Positions 1-7,863 of a stretch of 32,116 nt of DNA are shown here, piece after piece. The stretch comes from JABWAJ01 sp046153985 (lineage in GTDB: Bacteria; Bacteroidota; Bacteroidia; Chitinophagales; Saprospiraceae). Position 1 is the first letter of the stretch, and each line of letters opens with the position of its first letter. Under the pieces are notes generated by a model. The model was not told the DNA's origin, made no database searches, and was given only the letters and a program-made list of their open reading frames with translations. Both the position numbers and the translations under genes were made by a program. Location: contig JBJXFD010000038.1 of NCBI GenBank assembly GCA_046153985.1, forward strand, positions 1 to 32,116, written 5' to 3'.

Positions 1-180
1 TCTCTGTTCGGCGGGGAACGTGAACCGCCCTTTTGCCTTAGCCGCCGAACAGCGTTCGGCGGTACCTGTAGCGCCAAACTCCAGTTCGGCGCGAAACCGT
101 GAATCGCCAATTTGCCTCGGCTGCCGAACAGCGTTCGGCGCTACAATGTACGGGCAGCCGAACTGGAGTTCGGCGGTACA
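1..180. repeat. Cluster of GCCGAAC/GTTCGGC palindromes (REP-like)
   Basis: Four hairpins sit in 180 bp. They are 42-62 (9-bp stem, 3-nt loop AGC), 71-92 (GCGCC-AAC against GTT-GGCGC with one mismatch), 123-139 (7-bp stem, same AGC loop) and 157-174 (7-bp stem, TGGA loop). Two longer units beginning at 6 and 84 align over about 60 bp, sharing GTTCGGCG, then TTGCCT, then GCCGAACAGCGTTCGGCG and TAC. A third copy begins at 168, so the spacing is about 78-84 bp. The cluster lies just downstream of the stop of the leftward oxidoreductase gene. It resembles an extragenic palindromic repeat array and could also stop transcription. It may continue beyond the window edge. Confidence 0.75.
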
Positions 181-186
181 ACCCAC

Positions 187-1275
187 TTATTTCCCGGAAT
201 CAAGCCATAAATCAATTGGCTTGGCCACCCGGGGCCTGAAAGGCAATTCCACTTTGGCGCCTGTGCCCGCCGAAGCATACGCAGCATAGATGATTTCCAG
301 CACCGCCCGGCCGTCTTCTCCGGTGACTAATGGGGTGGTATCGTTAAACACACATTCAATGAAGTGCCTCAATTCGTGCGGATAGCCCTGGTTGAATGCT
401 TCTTCAAACACCGGAAAACTCCAGCCACTCGTCGTATCCGCTTTTTCCATCGCGTACCCATAACCGTTTTTGCTGTAAGCCAAAGAAGCGTTTCCCATAA
501 ACAGGTCAGCGTAAATTACGCCTTCCGTGCCGTGGATTTCACTGCGGTCGTCCATCCCGCCATGTTTAGCCCAACTGTTTTCTACCACGCCCGTCACCCC
601 ATTTTCGAATTCGATGATCAGCACGGAGTTGTCTTCCCCTTTCGTCCTGTTTTTGTGCAAAACGGTTGCCATACTGGCGTATACGCTCTTGACGGGATTA
701 TTGTCCAACATCCAGCGAAACCAGGCAATGCCATGGCAGCCCATATCCATGAGTACGCCGCCACCGGATTGGTTCACATCGTAAAACCAGTCGCTGTGCG
801 GCCCGGAGTGTTTTTCAGATTGCTTAAGCAGGTAAATTTCACCCACCGCACCTTCTTTTACCAGGTGGCGGGCGCGTTCGTATTTTGGCGCAAAGCAAAG
901 TTCTTCTGCATACATGAGTTTAACCCCGGCGGCCTGACAAGCAGCAATCATTTCGTCGGCTTCCTCCAGCGTGACCGATAGTGGTTTTTCAATGATGATG
1001 TGTTTCCCCGCTTTGGCCGCTTTGAGTGTTGCAGTTGCGTGCAGAAAATTGGGCAGGCAAATATCCACTACATCGCAGCCCGATTGCTGAATAATCGCGT
1101 CCAGATCGTTGTACCACTGCGGGATGCCATATTTTTTAGCAAATGCTTCCGCTTTCGCCAGGTCGCGCGTATAAACCGCTACAACTTCCGCTTCTGGCAC
1201 AAAACGGTGGTAACTTTCCAAGTGGATGTCGCTGATGAATCCCGCGCCGAGGATGGCTACTTTTACTTTTTGCAC
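187..1275 (-). CDS. Gfo/Idh/MocA family NAD(P)-dependent oxidoreductase
   Basis: Cytoplasmic two-domain sugar oxidoreductase. The N-terminal Rossmann fold carries AILGAGFISDIH, and the conserved EKP motif (IIIEKPLS) supplies the usual catalytic lysine. The C-terminal alpha/beta domain carries GGGVLMDMGCHGI with the family's Asp and His. There is no signal peptide. No in-frame ATG exists near the N-terminus. A GTG at 1275 starts just before the Rossmann strand and gives about 362 residues, so I prefer it. A TTG at 1341 would add 22 residues unlike the family. The gene is the last of four leftward genes, separated from the dehydrogenase small subunit by a 46-bp palindrome. Members often reduce keto-sugars or oxidise sugars and inositols. 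Next to a GMC dehydrogenase a keto-sugar substrate is plausible, but the exact substrate is unknown. Confidence 0.9.
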   Translation of the reverse strand: MQKVKVAILGAGFISDIHLESYHRFVPEAEVVAVYTRDLAKAEAFAKKYGIPQWYNDLDAIIQQSGCDVVDICLPNFLHATATLKAAKAGKHIIIEKPLSVTLEEADEMIAACQAAGVKLMYAEELCFAPKYERARHLVKEGAVGEIYLLKQSEKHSGPHSDWFYDVNQSGGGVLMDMGCHGIAWFRWMLDNNPVKSVYASMATVLHKNRTKGEDNSVLIIEFENGVTGVVENSWAKHGGMDDRSEIHGTEGVIYADLFMGNASLAYSKNGYGYAMEKADTTSGWSFPVFEEAFNQGYPHELRHFIECVFNDTTPLVTGEDGRAVLEIIYAAYASAGTGAKVELPFRPRVAKPIDLWLDSGK

Positions 1276-1351
1276 GGCTTTCTGTTTATGAATGAGGAAT
1301 AGAGTTTGATACCCTTCTTTGATTGTAAAGCTCGAGAGCAAGGCTTGCGAA

Positions 1352-1397
1352 GGCCCAAAAACCGGAGTTTACTCGCGTAAATGACGATTTTTGGGCC
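1352..1397. terminator. Long interrupted palindrome, probable terminator
   Basis: GGCCCAAAAA at 1352-1361 pairs perfectly with TTTTTGGGCC at 1388-1397. An inner stem TTTAC (1368-1372) / GTAAA (1377-1381) closes over the loop TCGC. It follows the stop of the leftward dehydrogenase small subunit (1435) and precedes the leftward oxidoreductase. The uridines lie inside the stem, so it may be an intercistronic stem-loop or a partial terminator instead. Confidence 0.5.
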
Positions 1398-1434
1398 GAG
1401 CATAACGCAGCTATCGAGCTGTACAATCGAAGAT

Positions 1435-1998
1435 TCAGGCCCAAGCTGGATCGCCTTTTACGTAATCAACACAACCTTCATACCTTCCGGGAACGGGCAC
1501 AAAGCGCAACGCTTCCGTAGCGCCCGGCTCGGAAGTAAAAAAGCCCCAAAGCGTCAGTTGCTTGATCATGGAAAAATAGTGTTCCGGCTCGGTATCCAGT
1601 TTGTTTTTACTAAAATTCGTCGCTTCTTCATCAAGCGCAGTGATCAATCCGGTTTTTTCTTCTGCGGTGAGTTGTAAAAAAGAGCGCTGGTATTGCCGCA
1701 GGCTCAAATCCTTTAATTGGCCAATTCCGGCTATAAATATCGCCTGTTCTTCCGCATCATAACAGTCGGTAACGATGGTTTTCATAAAAGCGGCAATTTT
1801 AGCAGCTTTAGCGCCGGGAGACTTTGCCGTTGCGGGCAGGATGGTTTCCCCAACTTCGTCCAAAAAATCCAGATCCGTTTCACTGAACAGCCCTGTTTCA
1901 GTTTTTTCAGCTAAGCAGCCGCTCAGGAAAGCCTGTCCACCGATGATGACGCCACCCAGCAAGGCCGCAGTGGCAGATAGTGCGTCTCTTCTGTTCAT
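1435..1998 (-). CDS. Gluconate 2-dehydrogenase subunit 3-like protein (Tat-exported small subunit)
   Basis: A protein of 187 residues starting at the ATG at 1998, which overlaps the stop of the upstream GMC gene by one base (TGATG), indicating translational coupling. The N-terminus MNRRDALSATAALLGG is a twin-arginine signal and ends in a lipobox-like LSGC, so the product is probably a Tat-exported lipoprotein. The mature part (SETDLDFLDEVGETILPAT and onward) matches the small-subunit family that partners flavin sugar dehydrogenases. Characterised relatives carry the Tat signal for a signal-less flavoprotein partner, which is exactly the arrangement here. An upstream extension of the frame to 2151 lies wholly within the GMC gene and is not used. 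Confidence 0.88.
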   Translation of the reverse strand: MNRRDALSATAALLGGVIIGGQAFLSGCLAEKTETGLFSETDLDFLDEVGETILPATAKSPGAKAAKIAAFMKTIVTDCYDAEEQAIFIAGIGQLKDLSLRQYQRSFLQLTAEEKTGLITALDEEATNFSKNKLDTEPEHYFSMIKQLTLWGFFTSEPGATEALRFVPVPGRYEGCVDYVKGDPAWA

Positions 1999-3731
1999 CA
2001 CAAATTGCCTTTTTGAGCCTCCTTGGCGGCGTAATTGACAGCGCGCGCAGTCAGGGCCATGTACAAAATAGAAGGACTTTGATTTCCCGTGCTGGTCATG
2101 CAGGCGCCATCGGTGACAAAGACATTTTTGCAATGGTGCAACTGGTTCCATTCGTTGAGCAGGGAGGTTTTGGGATCTGCGCCCATCCGGACACCGCCCA
2201 TTTCATGGATGTCCAAGCCTGGTGGTTGCTGGTTGTCAATGCGGTTCAGGATGGTACAACCCGCTTTTTCCAGCATTTCGCAGCTTTGATTCAGGAAATC
2301 TTTCACCATTTTTTCGTCGTTGTCGTCGTAGCCCACCGAGGTGACCAGCAAAGGAATGCCCCACTGGTCCTTTTCATTTTTGCTAAGGCGCACGTGGTTG
2401 CTTTGCTTCATAATGGTTTCCCCTTGCATGTACATGTACACCTCCCACCTGCCAGGTTCGCTCATGGCTTCCTTAAAAGCAGCACCAATCTGGGGATCTT
2501 CCGGTTTTACAGCGCCCCGTGTGCGGGAAGCGCCGGAAAAAGTGGTGAAGCCGCCTACGTAGTCGGTTTCCTGTTTGCCTAAGTTGCGGTAATTGGCCAA
2601 AATGCACTCCACAGGGTTGCGCACGTAGTAGTATTTGTCTTCATACCCTTCGATGAAAGCATTGACGAAGCCACGGTAGAGGTGAAACCCAATATGGGTA
2701 CCAAGCAAACCGCTGTCGTTGCCCAACCCATTGGGAAAACGATTGCTGATGGAATTCAACAGGATCAGATTGCTATTGAGCGCGGATGCGTTCACAAAAA
2801 TCATGCGGGCAAAATATTCTGTTACTGCGCCCGTATTGGTATCCAGAATTCGGACCCCTTTGGCTTTCCCTTTTTGCTCGTCGTAAAGAATCGAGTGGAC
2901 AACAGAAAATGGACGAATGGTTAGGTTGCCGGTTTTTGCAGCCCAGGGTAGGGTGGAAGAGACCGAGCTAAAATAAGCGCCATATGGGCATCCCCGCATA
3001 CAAAGATTTCTCGACTGGCAACGCCCGCGGCCTTGTTGCTCATGAATGTCGTTGGGTTGAGATATGTGCGCCCATCGCCCCTGCACCAAATGCCGGTTTT
3101 TGTAATGTTTGATAAAGCTTTGCTTGAGGTGGCGCTCTACGCAATTCAGCTCGAAAGGGGGTAGAAACTCCCCATCGGGCATGGCTTCTATGCTGTCGTT
3201 ATTGCCGCAAACGCCAATGAATTTTTCAACATGCGCGTACCATGGCGCCACATCGGCATAGCGAATCGGCCAGTCCGCGCCGTAACCAAACCGGGCCGGC
3301 GCCTCAAATTCATAGTTGCTCCAGCGCTGGCAAGCGCGCCCCCAGGTTAGGGACTTTCCACCAACCTGGTAGCCCCGGATCCAATCGAATGGCTTTTCCT
3401 GAACGTAGGGATGGTCTTTGTCCTGTATGAAAAAATGCGCCGTATCTTCACCAAATCCCGCCGCTTTGCTGATGAGCGGGTTTTCTTTCAAAAAAGCATT
3501 AGGCATGCGCCCCCGGTGTTCAAAATCCCAGGGCGCTTTGAGCATGGTAGGGTAGTCTTTGACGTGTTCGATGTTGCGACCACGCTCCAGCACCAAAGTT
3601 TTAAACCCTTTTTCGCAAAGTTCTTTGGCTGCCCAGCCCCCGGAAATCCCGGAACCGATTACGATGGCGTCGTAGGTGTGTTGCGCAGCGCCCCGACTAT
3701 TAATGTTGGTGTTCGTAGTGTCTGTTGCCAT
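1998..3731 (-). CDS. GMC family FAD-dependent sugar dehydrogenase (large subunit)
   Basis: A 577-residue glucose-methanol-choline oxidoreductase. The FAD dinucleotide motif is IGSGISGGWAAKEL at about residues 25-38. The C-terminal catalytic region has His in HEMGGVRMG (about 509) and Asn in TSTGNQSPS (about 550), as in the gluconate/glucoside dehydrogenase branch. A cysteine-bearing stretch CQSRNLCMRGCPYG is also typical of that branch. There is no signal peptide, so export probably depends on the Tat signal of the coupled small subunit. No cytochrome subunit with CXXCH is visible nearby, so the electron acceptor is unknown. The reaction is likely oxidation of a sugar or glycoside hydroxyl, possibly to a 3-keto-glycoside as in LacA/C-type enzymes. 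That specificity is inferred from context, not shown. Confidence 0.92.
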   Translation of the reverse strand: MATDTTNTNINSRGAAQHTYDAIVIGSGISGGWAAKELCEKGFKTLVLERGRNIEHVKDYPTMLKAPWDFEHRGRMPNAFLKENPLISKAAGFGEDTAHFFIQDKDHPYVQEKPFDWIRGYQVGGKSLTWGRACQRWSNYEFEAPARFGYGADWPIRYADVAPWYAHVEKFIGVCGNNDSIEAMPDGEFLPPFELNCVERHLKQSFIKHYKNRHLVQGRWAHISQPNDIHEQQGRGRCQSRNLCMRGCPYGAYFSSVSSTLPWAAKTGNLTIRPFSVVHSILYDEQKGKAKGVRILDTNTGAVTEYFARMIFVNASALNSNLILLNSISNRFPNGLGNDSGLLGTHIGFHLYRGFVNAFIEGYEDKYYYVRNPVECILANYRNLGKQETDYVGGFTTFSGASRTRGAVKPEDPQIGAAFKEAMSEPGRWEVYMYMQGETIMKQSNHVRLSKNEKDQWGIPLLVTSVGYDDNDEKMVKDFLNQSCEMLEKAGCTILNRIDNQQPPGLDIHEMGGVRMGADPKTSLLNEWNQLHHCKNVFVTDGACMTSTGNQSPSILYMALTARAVNYAAKEAQKGNL

Positions 3732-3772
3732 CGTTTTTATTTTCCATGTATTTCGACAAATTTAGAAAACTG

Positions 3773-4546
3773 CTACCATTCGTGTTCCAGGCCGGATTCC
3801 AGGGCTTTGAAATACTGTTCCCGGTCGAAACTGTACAAGTAAGGCGACTTGTGGGCGCCGCCTAAACGGCGTTCCTCCAAGCGTTTCAGAATGCCGTAGC
3901 CAAGCAAGCGCTTTTGAAAATTGCGGCGATCCAGCGTTTTTCCCAGGATGGTTTCGTACAGTTTTTGGAGTTCCGGCATGGTGAACTTTTCAGGCAACAG
4001 GTTCACCCCTACGGGATCATAGCGTAGCTGTCTGCGGAGCGTTTTGAGTGCCCCAGACATAATCTCCTTGTGGTCAAACAACATCACTGGGGCTTCCCGG
4101 ACATCCCACCAACGCCATTCTTCAGTGAGTGCATCTAATCCGGGGGTTACCTGCGAAAATTCGACCAAGGCGTAGTAGCCTACCGAAATTGTCCGGTCGA
4201 ACAAAACGTGAGAAGGTTCTAACTGGATGCCCTGTTTTGCAAGTATGCCCTGAAAATCGGTATTGTCCATACGGCTGCGGTCTCCGAAGGCATAGAACTG
4301 CTTCAGAAAAATATTCTGCAGGCCGGTCCGCTCTTTGAGTACGCGGTGCGCCGCATCGTCCAGGGATTCGTCAGGAAAAAGGCGACCGCCTGGCAAACTC
4401 CATTCCTGAATGTTGCGAAGTCGCAATAACAAAACCCGCAACTGATTTTCGTGGAACCCGAAAATCACACAATCCACGGATACGTGTGGCAAAACCCGCC
4501 CTAATCTTTGTTCATCTAAGTTTTTGGCTTGTATCTTGTGTTCCAT
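3773..4546 (-). CDS. Nudix-domain transcriptional regulator (NrtR/AraR-like)
   Basis: 257 residues from the ATG at 4546; a GTG at 4573 would add nine residues. The N-terminal Nudix fold contains a box starting GGRLFPDESLDDAAHRVLKE. Against GX5EX7REUXEEXGU it keeps Gly54, Glu60, Arg68, Glu72 and Gly75, but has Val69 and Arg73 in place of two glutamates. Hydrolase activity is therefore doubtful. The C-terminal ~70 residues (KFTMPELQKLYETILGKTLD and following) form the winged helix of this regulator family, in which the Nudix domain senses a ligand. In Bacteroidota such regulators commonly control sugar catabolism. It lies 41 bp upstream of the GMC gene, on the same strand, and is divergent from the GH3 gene, so it probably controls both. 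Confidence 0.88.
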   Translation of the reverse strand: MEHKIQAKNLDEQRLGRVLPHVSVDCVIFGFHENQLRVLLLRLRNIQEWSLPGGRLFPDESLDDAAHRVLKERTGLQNIFLKQFYAFGDRSRMDNTDFQGILAKQGIQLEPSHVLFDRTISVGYYALVEFSQVTPGLDALTEEWRWWDVREAPVMLFDHKEIMSGALKTLRRQLRYDPVGVNLLPEKFTMPELQKLYETILGKTLDRRNFQKRLLGYGILKRLEERRLGGAHKSPYLYSFDREQYFKALESGLEHEW

Positions 4547-4583
4547 TCCGCAAAAATGGGAAGTTTTTTTCACTCATTCAAAA

Positions 4584-4594
4584 CTGTTAAACAG
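4584..4594. promoter_or_regulatory. Candidate operator palindrome CTGTTAAACAG
   Basis: A perfect 5+1+5 palindrome, CTGTT-A-AACAG, lies between the divergent regulator and GH3 genes, 38 bp upstream of the regulator's ATG. It is the kind of site a dimeric winged-helix regulator binds. There is only one copy in the intergenic region, so the assignment is tentative. Confidence 0.35.
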
Positions 4595-4647
4595 ATGAAT
4601 AAACTATGTGTCCTGTAAAAAAGCAAAATTTTAGAGTTAGGGAGGTC

Positions 4648-4678
4648 TTGCGCGTAAAGAAAAAGGAATATATCTTTG
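4648..4678 (+). promoter_or_regulatory. Bacteroidota-type promoter of the GH3 gene
   Basis: A -33-like TTG at 4648-4650 is followed after 20 bp by TATCTTTG at 4671-4678, which fits TAnnTTTG exactly. The start codon is 41 bp further on at 4720. Both element match and spacing fit the primary sigma factor of this phylum. Confidence 0.65.
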
Positions 4679-4719
4679 TGTAGTATTTACACATTGATGC
4701 AACTTAAACTTTGCCTGCC

Positions 4720-6591
4720 ATGAAAATTCGTTTGACTTCTATTGCTGTGCCATTGGTTTTTCTGGCCGCAGCAGCTTCCATCCCGTCCTGGATTACACCA
4801 CCTGCTTACCGCGATTTGAATAAAAACGGCAAGCTGGATGTCTACGAGGACAAAAAACAGCCCATTGAAAAAAGGGTAGAAGACGTACTGGCTCAAATGA
4901 CGCTGGAAGAAAAAGCGGGGATGTTGTTCATCAACGGGACCTTCATCAACGAAGACGGTTCACTGGCGCCTGCTGCCAGCTCTATGATGCGCATGCCGCC
5001 TGCAACCGAATGGATTGACAATAAAAAGATGACGCATTTCAATATTTGGCAAATCCCGACGGTTCGGACTTTTGCCAAATGGCAAAATAATATTCAAAAA
5101 TACGCAGAAGAAAAAACACGGCTCGGTATTCCGATTACGATTGCTTCTGACCCGCGACACTACTTTAGCAACAGTATTTTTTCCATGGCATCGGACGGGT
5201 TTTCACAGTGGCCCGAACAATTGGGATTTGCTGCCATTGGGGACGAAAAACTGATGCAGGAACACGCCAACATCGCCAGGCAGGAATACCGTGCAGTGGG
5301 CGTCCATGAAGCGCTGCACCCCATGGCCGACCTCGCCACAGAACCCCGCTGGGCAAGGGTGAGCGGCACATTTGGAGAAGATGCCAAACTTTCTGCCCGC
5401 CTGACTCGGGCTTATGTCCTGGGCTATCAGGGTAAAAAGCTGGGGCCGAACAGCGTTGCCTGTATGACCAAGCACTTTTCCGGCGGCGGCCCGCAAAAAG
5501 AAGGGCTTGACCCGCATTTTGAATTCCACAAGGGACAAATTTATCCCGGCAAAAATTTCAACTACCACCTGATTCCTTTCGAGTCGGCTTTTGAGGTGAA
5601 TACGGCGGCCATTATGCCTTATTATGGGGTGCCGATGGGGCAATCCAGTGAAGACGTCGCCTTCTCATTCAACAAAGAAATGATTACCGGCCTGTTGCGG
5701 GATAAATACAAATACGATGGCATCATTTGCACCGATTGGGGCTTGATCACAGATGTCAAAATGGGCCCGGTTACCTGGCCGGCCCGGGCTTGGGGCGTTG
5801 AAAATTTGAGTGAAGAAGAACGCGTTTTGAAGGCTATCGAAGCCGGCGTTGACCAATTTGGAGGCGAAAGTTGTGCCGAGCATGTGTTGAGTTTAGTCAA
5901 AAAAGGCAAGTTGGCTGAAGCGCGCATTGATCAGTCGGTTCGCCGTTTGTTGCGCCAGAAATTTCAGTTGGGGCTGTTCGACAATCCTTATGTTGATTTG
6001 GCCGCAGCTGATAAAGTGCTTAGCAACCAGCAATTCAAAAAAGCCGGTGAACTGGCCCAGCGCCGTTCGTTTACTTTGCTAAAAAATGAACCAGGCACCT
6101 TGCCATTAGCGGCAGGAAAGCATAAAATTTACGTCAAAAACATAGACGCCAAGGTGGCTGCCCAATACGGCACGGTTGTAGAAAAACCGGAAGAAGCGGA
6201 TTTTGCCATCCTGCGCTTGAATGCGCCCTGGTATCCGGTGGAAACGAATAATCCAATTGCAAAAGGATTCCACCACGGGGACTTAGATTTTAAAGGCAAA
6301 GAAAAAGAAGAAATCCTGCAATTGCTGAAGACCGTTCCAACGATTGTGGACATCTACCTCGATCGCCCGTCGGTTATTCCAGAAATCAGCATGGCTGCAA
6401 AGGGCCTGTTCGCCAACTACGGCGCCAGCGATGCCGCCTTATTGGATGTGGTTTTCGGCAAAGCCAAGCCACAGGGGAAATTGCCTTTTGAGCTGCCATC
6501 CTCGATGGAAGCGGTTCGCAACCAAAAAGAGGACGTGCCATACGATTCAAAGGATCCATTGTACAAGTTTGGCTTTGGACTGAGATATTAA
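4720..6591 (+). CDS. Secreted glycoside hydrolase family 3 (beta-glucosidase-like)
   Basis: 623 residues from the ATG at 4720; a TTG at 4711 adds three residues and is less likely. The N-terminus is a signal peptide (MKIRLTSIAVPLVFLAAAAS). It is followed by DLNKNGKLDVYED, which resembles an EF-hand calcium loop and is common before this GH3 branch, and by MTLEEKAGMLF. The (beta/alpha)8 domain has KHFSGGGPQ and the nucleophile Asp in ICTDWG (about residue 339). The C-terminal alpha/beta sandwich ends PLYKFGFGLRY, with no fibronectin-III-like domain, so this is the short architecture. It presumably removes terminal beta-linked glucose or xylose in the periplasm or outside. It is divergent from the Nudix regulator, suggesting co-regulation with the sugar dehydrogenase genes. 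Confidence 0.93.
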   Translation: MKIRLTSIAVPLVFLAAAASIPSWITPPAYRDLNKNGKLDVYEDKKQPIEKRVEDVLAQMTLEEKAGMLFINGTFINEDGSLAPAASSMMRMPPATEWIDNKKMTHFNIWQIPTVRTFAKWQNNIQKYAEEKTRLGIPITIASDPRHYFSNSIFSMASDGFSQWPEQLGFAAIGDEKLMQEHANIARQEYRAVGVHEALHPMADLATEPRWARVSGTFGEDAKLSARLTRAYVLGYQGKKLGPNSVACMTKHFSGGGPQKEGLDPHFEFHKGQIYPGKNFNYHLIPFESAFEVNTAAIMPYYGVPMGQSSEDVAFSFNKEMITGLLRDKYKYDGIICTDWGLITDVKMGPVTWPARAWGVENLSEEERVLKAIEAGVDQFGGESCAEHVLSLVKKGKLAEARIDQSVRRLLRQKFQLGLFDNPYVDLAAADKVLSNQQFKKAGELAQRRSFTLLKNEPGTLPLAAGKHKIYVKNIDAKVAAQYGTVVEKPEEADFAILRLNAPWYPVETNNPIAKGFHHGDLDFKGKEKEEILQLLKTVPTIVDIYLDRPSVIPEISMAAKGLFANYGASDAALLDVVFGKAKPQGKLPFELPSSMEAVRNQKEDVPYDSKDPLYKFGFGLRY

Positions 6592-6596
6592 GAAAA

Positions 6597-6675
6597 GGCA
6601 AGTTGCAAGGGGCGAAGGGCAAATATGCAAGTTGGCAAATTGGCGGCTTGCCTGTTTGCCAATTTGCCCCTTGCC
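6597..6675. terminator. Nested inverted repeat after the GH3 gene
   Basis: GGCAAATTGGC (6634-6644) pairs with GCCAATTTGCC (6658-6668) over a 13-nt loop. An alternative outer stem is GCAAGGGGC (6605-6613) with GCCCCTTGC (6666-6674). The interval is built from repeated GGCAA/TTGCC words. It starts right after the GH3 stop, so it probably ends that transcript. The repeated words also suggest an extragenic repeat element. Confidence 0.5.
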
Positions 6676-6703
6676 TCTTATTACACAACTCCGCTTATCT
6701 TTA
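6671..6703 (+). promoter_or_regulatory. Possible promoter of the GT4/GH13-like pair
   Basis: TTG at 6671-6673 and TATCTTTA at 6696-6703 approximate the Bacteroidota promoter. The last base of the -7 box deviates and the spacing is 22 bp. It overlaps the edge of the preceding hairpin. Confidence 0.35.
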
Positions 6704-6723
6704 CCCCCTAAAACACCCAAACT

Positions 6724-7863
6724 TTGCATACTAATGCTCCGCCGGTGACGGCAGTCGTTATTCCATACGTTTTTTTGCCCCCAAAAAATGGCGGGCACCA
6801 GGCCGGGTATGGCCTTTGCGAAGCATTGGGGCGCGAAGTGCCGACGATTTGTATTTCCAGTTTCGGGAATACCCCCGGCCCTCATGCTTTTCAGCTTGAA
6901 TTTGCTTTTCGCGAAGGCATAATCAAATATTTCAGCCCTTTGGCTGCCTGGCGTTGTTATCGTATCCTGAAAGCGGCACGGGTTCGGCATTGCATTGCAC
7001 AACAGCCTTTTATTGCGCCATTGCTGTTGCCGATCCTTTTATTGTCCGGCACTTCATTGCTGGTTTACGCCCACAACATCGAATACCAGCGGTTTCGAAG
7101 CATGAATAAATGGTGGTGGCGCATCGTTTGGGCGGTAGAATGGTTCGCTTATCGCCTTGCAAAACAGGTGCTGTTTATTTCTGCGTAAGAACTGGTGGCA
7201 GCGATTGCTGAATTTGGGCTTGACCCACAAAAATGCGTGGATGTTCCTTATGGCGTAGAACGCAAAGCGCCACCGGCGGAGCGGGAACGGCAAACAGCCC
7301 GACGTGAAGTAGCAGCCATTCACGGGTTTAAAGATACAGAACGCTGGATCCTCTTTTTTGGCTCGCAAAACTACCAGCCTAACCTCGAAGCCGTCTTGTT
7401 CATCGCTCAGGAACTTGCGCCTTTCTTGAAATCGCAAACGACGCAGGATTATCGCATTTTAATTTGTGGCGGCGGCCTGCCGGTGGAATACGATAAATTG
7501 GAGGCTTTCCGCCAATACAACCTGGACTACTTAGGTTTTGTGGAAGATATTGACCAATACGTCCTGGCAGCTGATCTTGTACTCAACCCCATTGTAAAAG
7601 GCGCAGGTGTAAAAACAAAAGTGCTGGAAGCCATCGCATTGGGCAAAACCGTTGTTTCAACTGAGAGTGGCGCATTCGGCATTCAAAAGCAAGTTTGTGG
7701 CGATCAACTCGTGGTGGTGGCCGACCACGATACACCTGCTTTTGCCGAAGCTGTATTGCAAAGCTTAGCATCCAAAAATCAGACCACGCCAGCGGAATTT
7801 TATGCTTATTATTACCGCGATAATGCCATCAAAGCCCTGTTACCCATATTGCAAAAAGCATGA
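6724..7863 (+). pseudogene. Glycosyltransferase family 4, interrupted by an in-frame TAA
   Basis: Two open segments in the same frame, 6724-7185 and 7189-7863, are separated only by TAA at 7186-7188. Upstream reads a GT-B N-terminal domain (IPYVFLPPKNGGHQAGYG, VYAHNIEYQRF, ending AKQVLFISA). Downstream resumes ELVAAIAEFGLDPQ and contains the C-terminal donor-binding domain (ILFFGSQNYQPN, YLGFVEDIDQYV, GAGVKTKVLEAIALGKTVV). The whole is about 379 codons, a normal GT4 length. One substitution from CAA or GAA would restore it. The start is also weak: TTG at 6724 or GTG at 6745, with no in-frame ATG. Translation from the GTG at 7195 would give only the C-terminal half. The gene overlaps the next one by ATGA. 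Possible readings are recent inactivation, a sequencing error, or readthrough. Confidence 0.85.

Noticed and set aside
20..289. Open frame across the palindrome cluster
   Set aside because: It runs through repeats and into the antisense of the oxidoreductase C-terminus; composition is repeat-driven.
1999..2151. N-terminal extension of the dehydrogenase small subunit
   Set aside because: It lies entirely inside the GMC gene in another frame, and the internal ATG at 1998 gives a perfect Tat signal.
7186..7188. Programmed stop-codon readthrough or selenocysteine-like recoding
   Set aside because: The codon is TAA, not TGA, and no recoding structure is evident; simple mutation or sequencing error explains it better.
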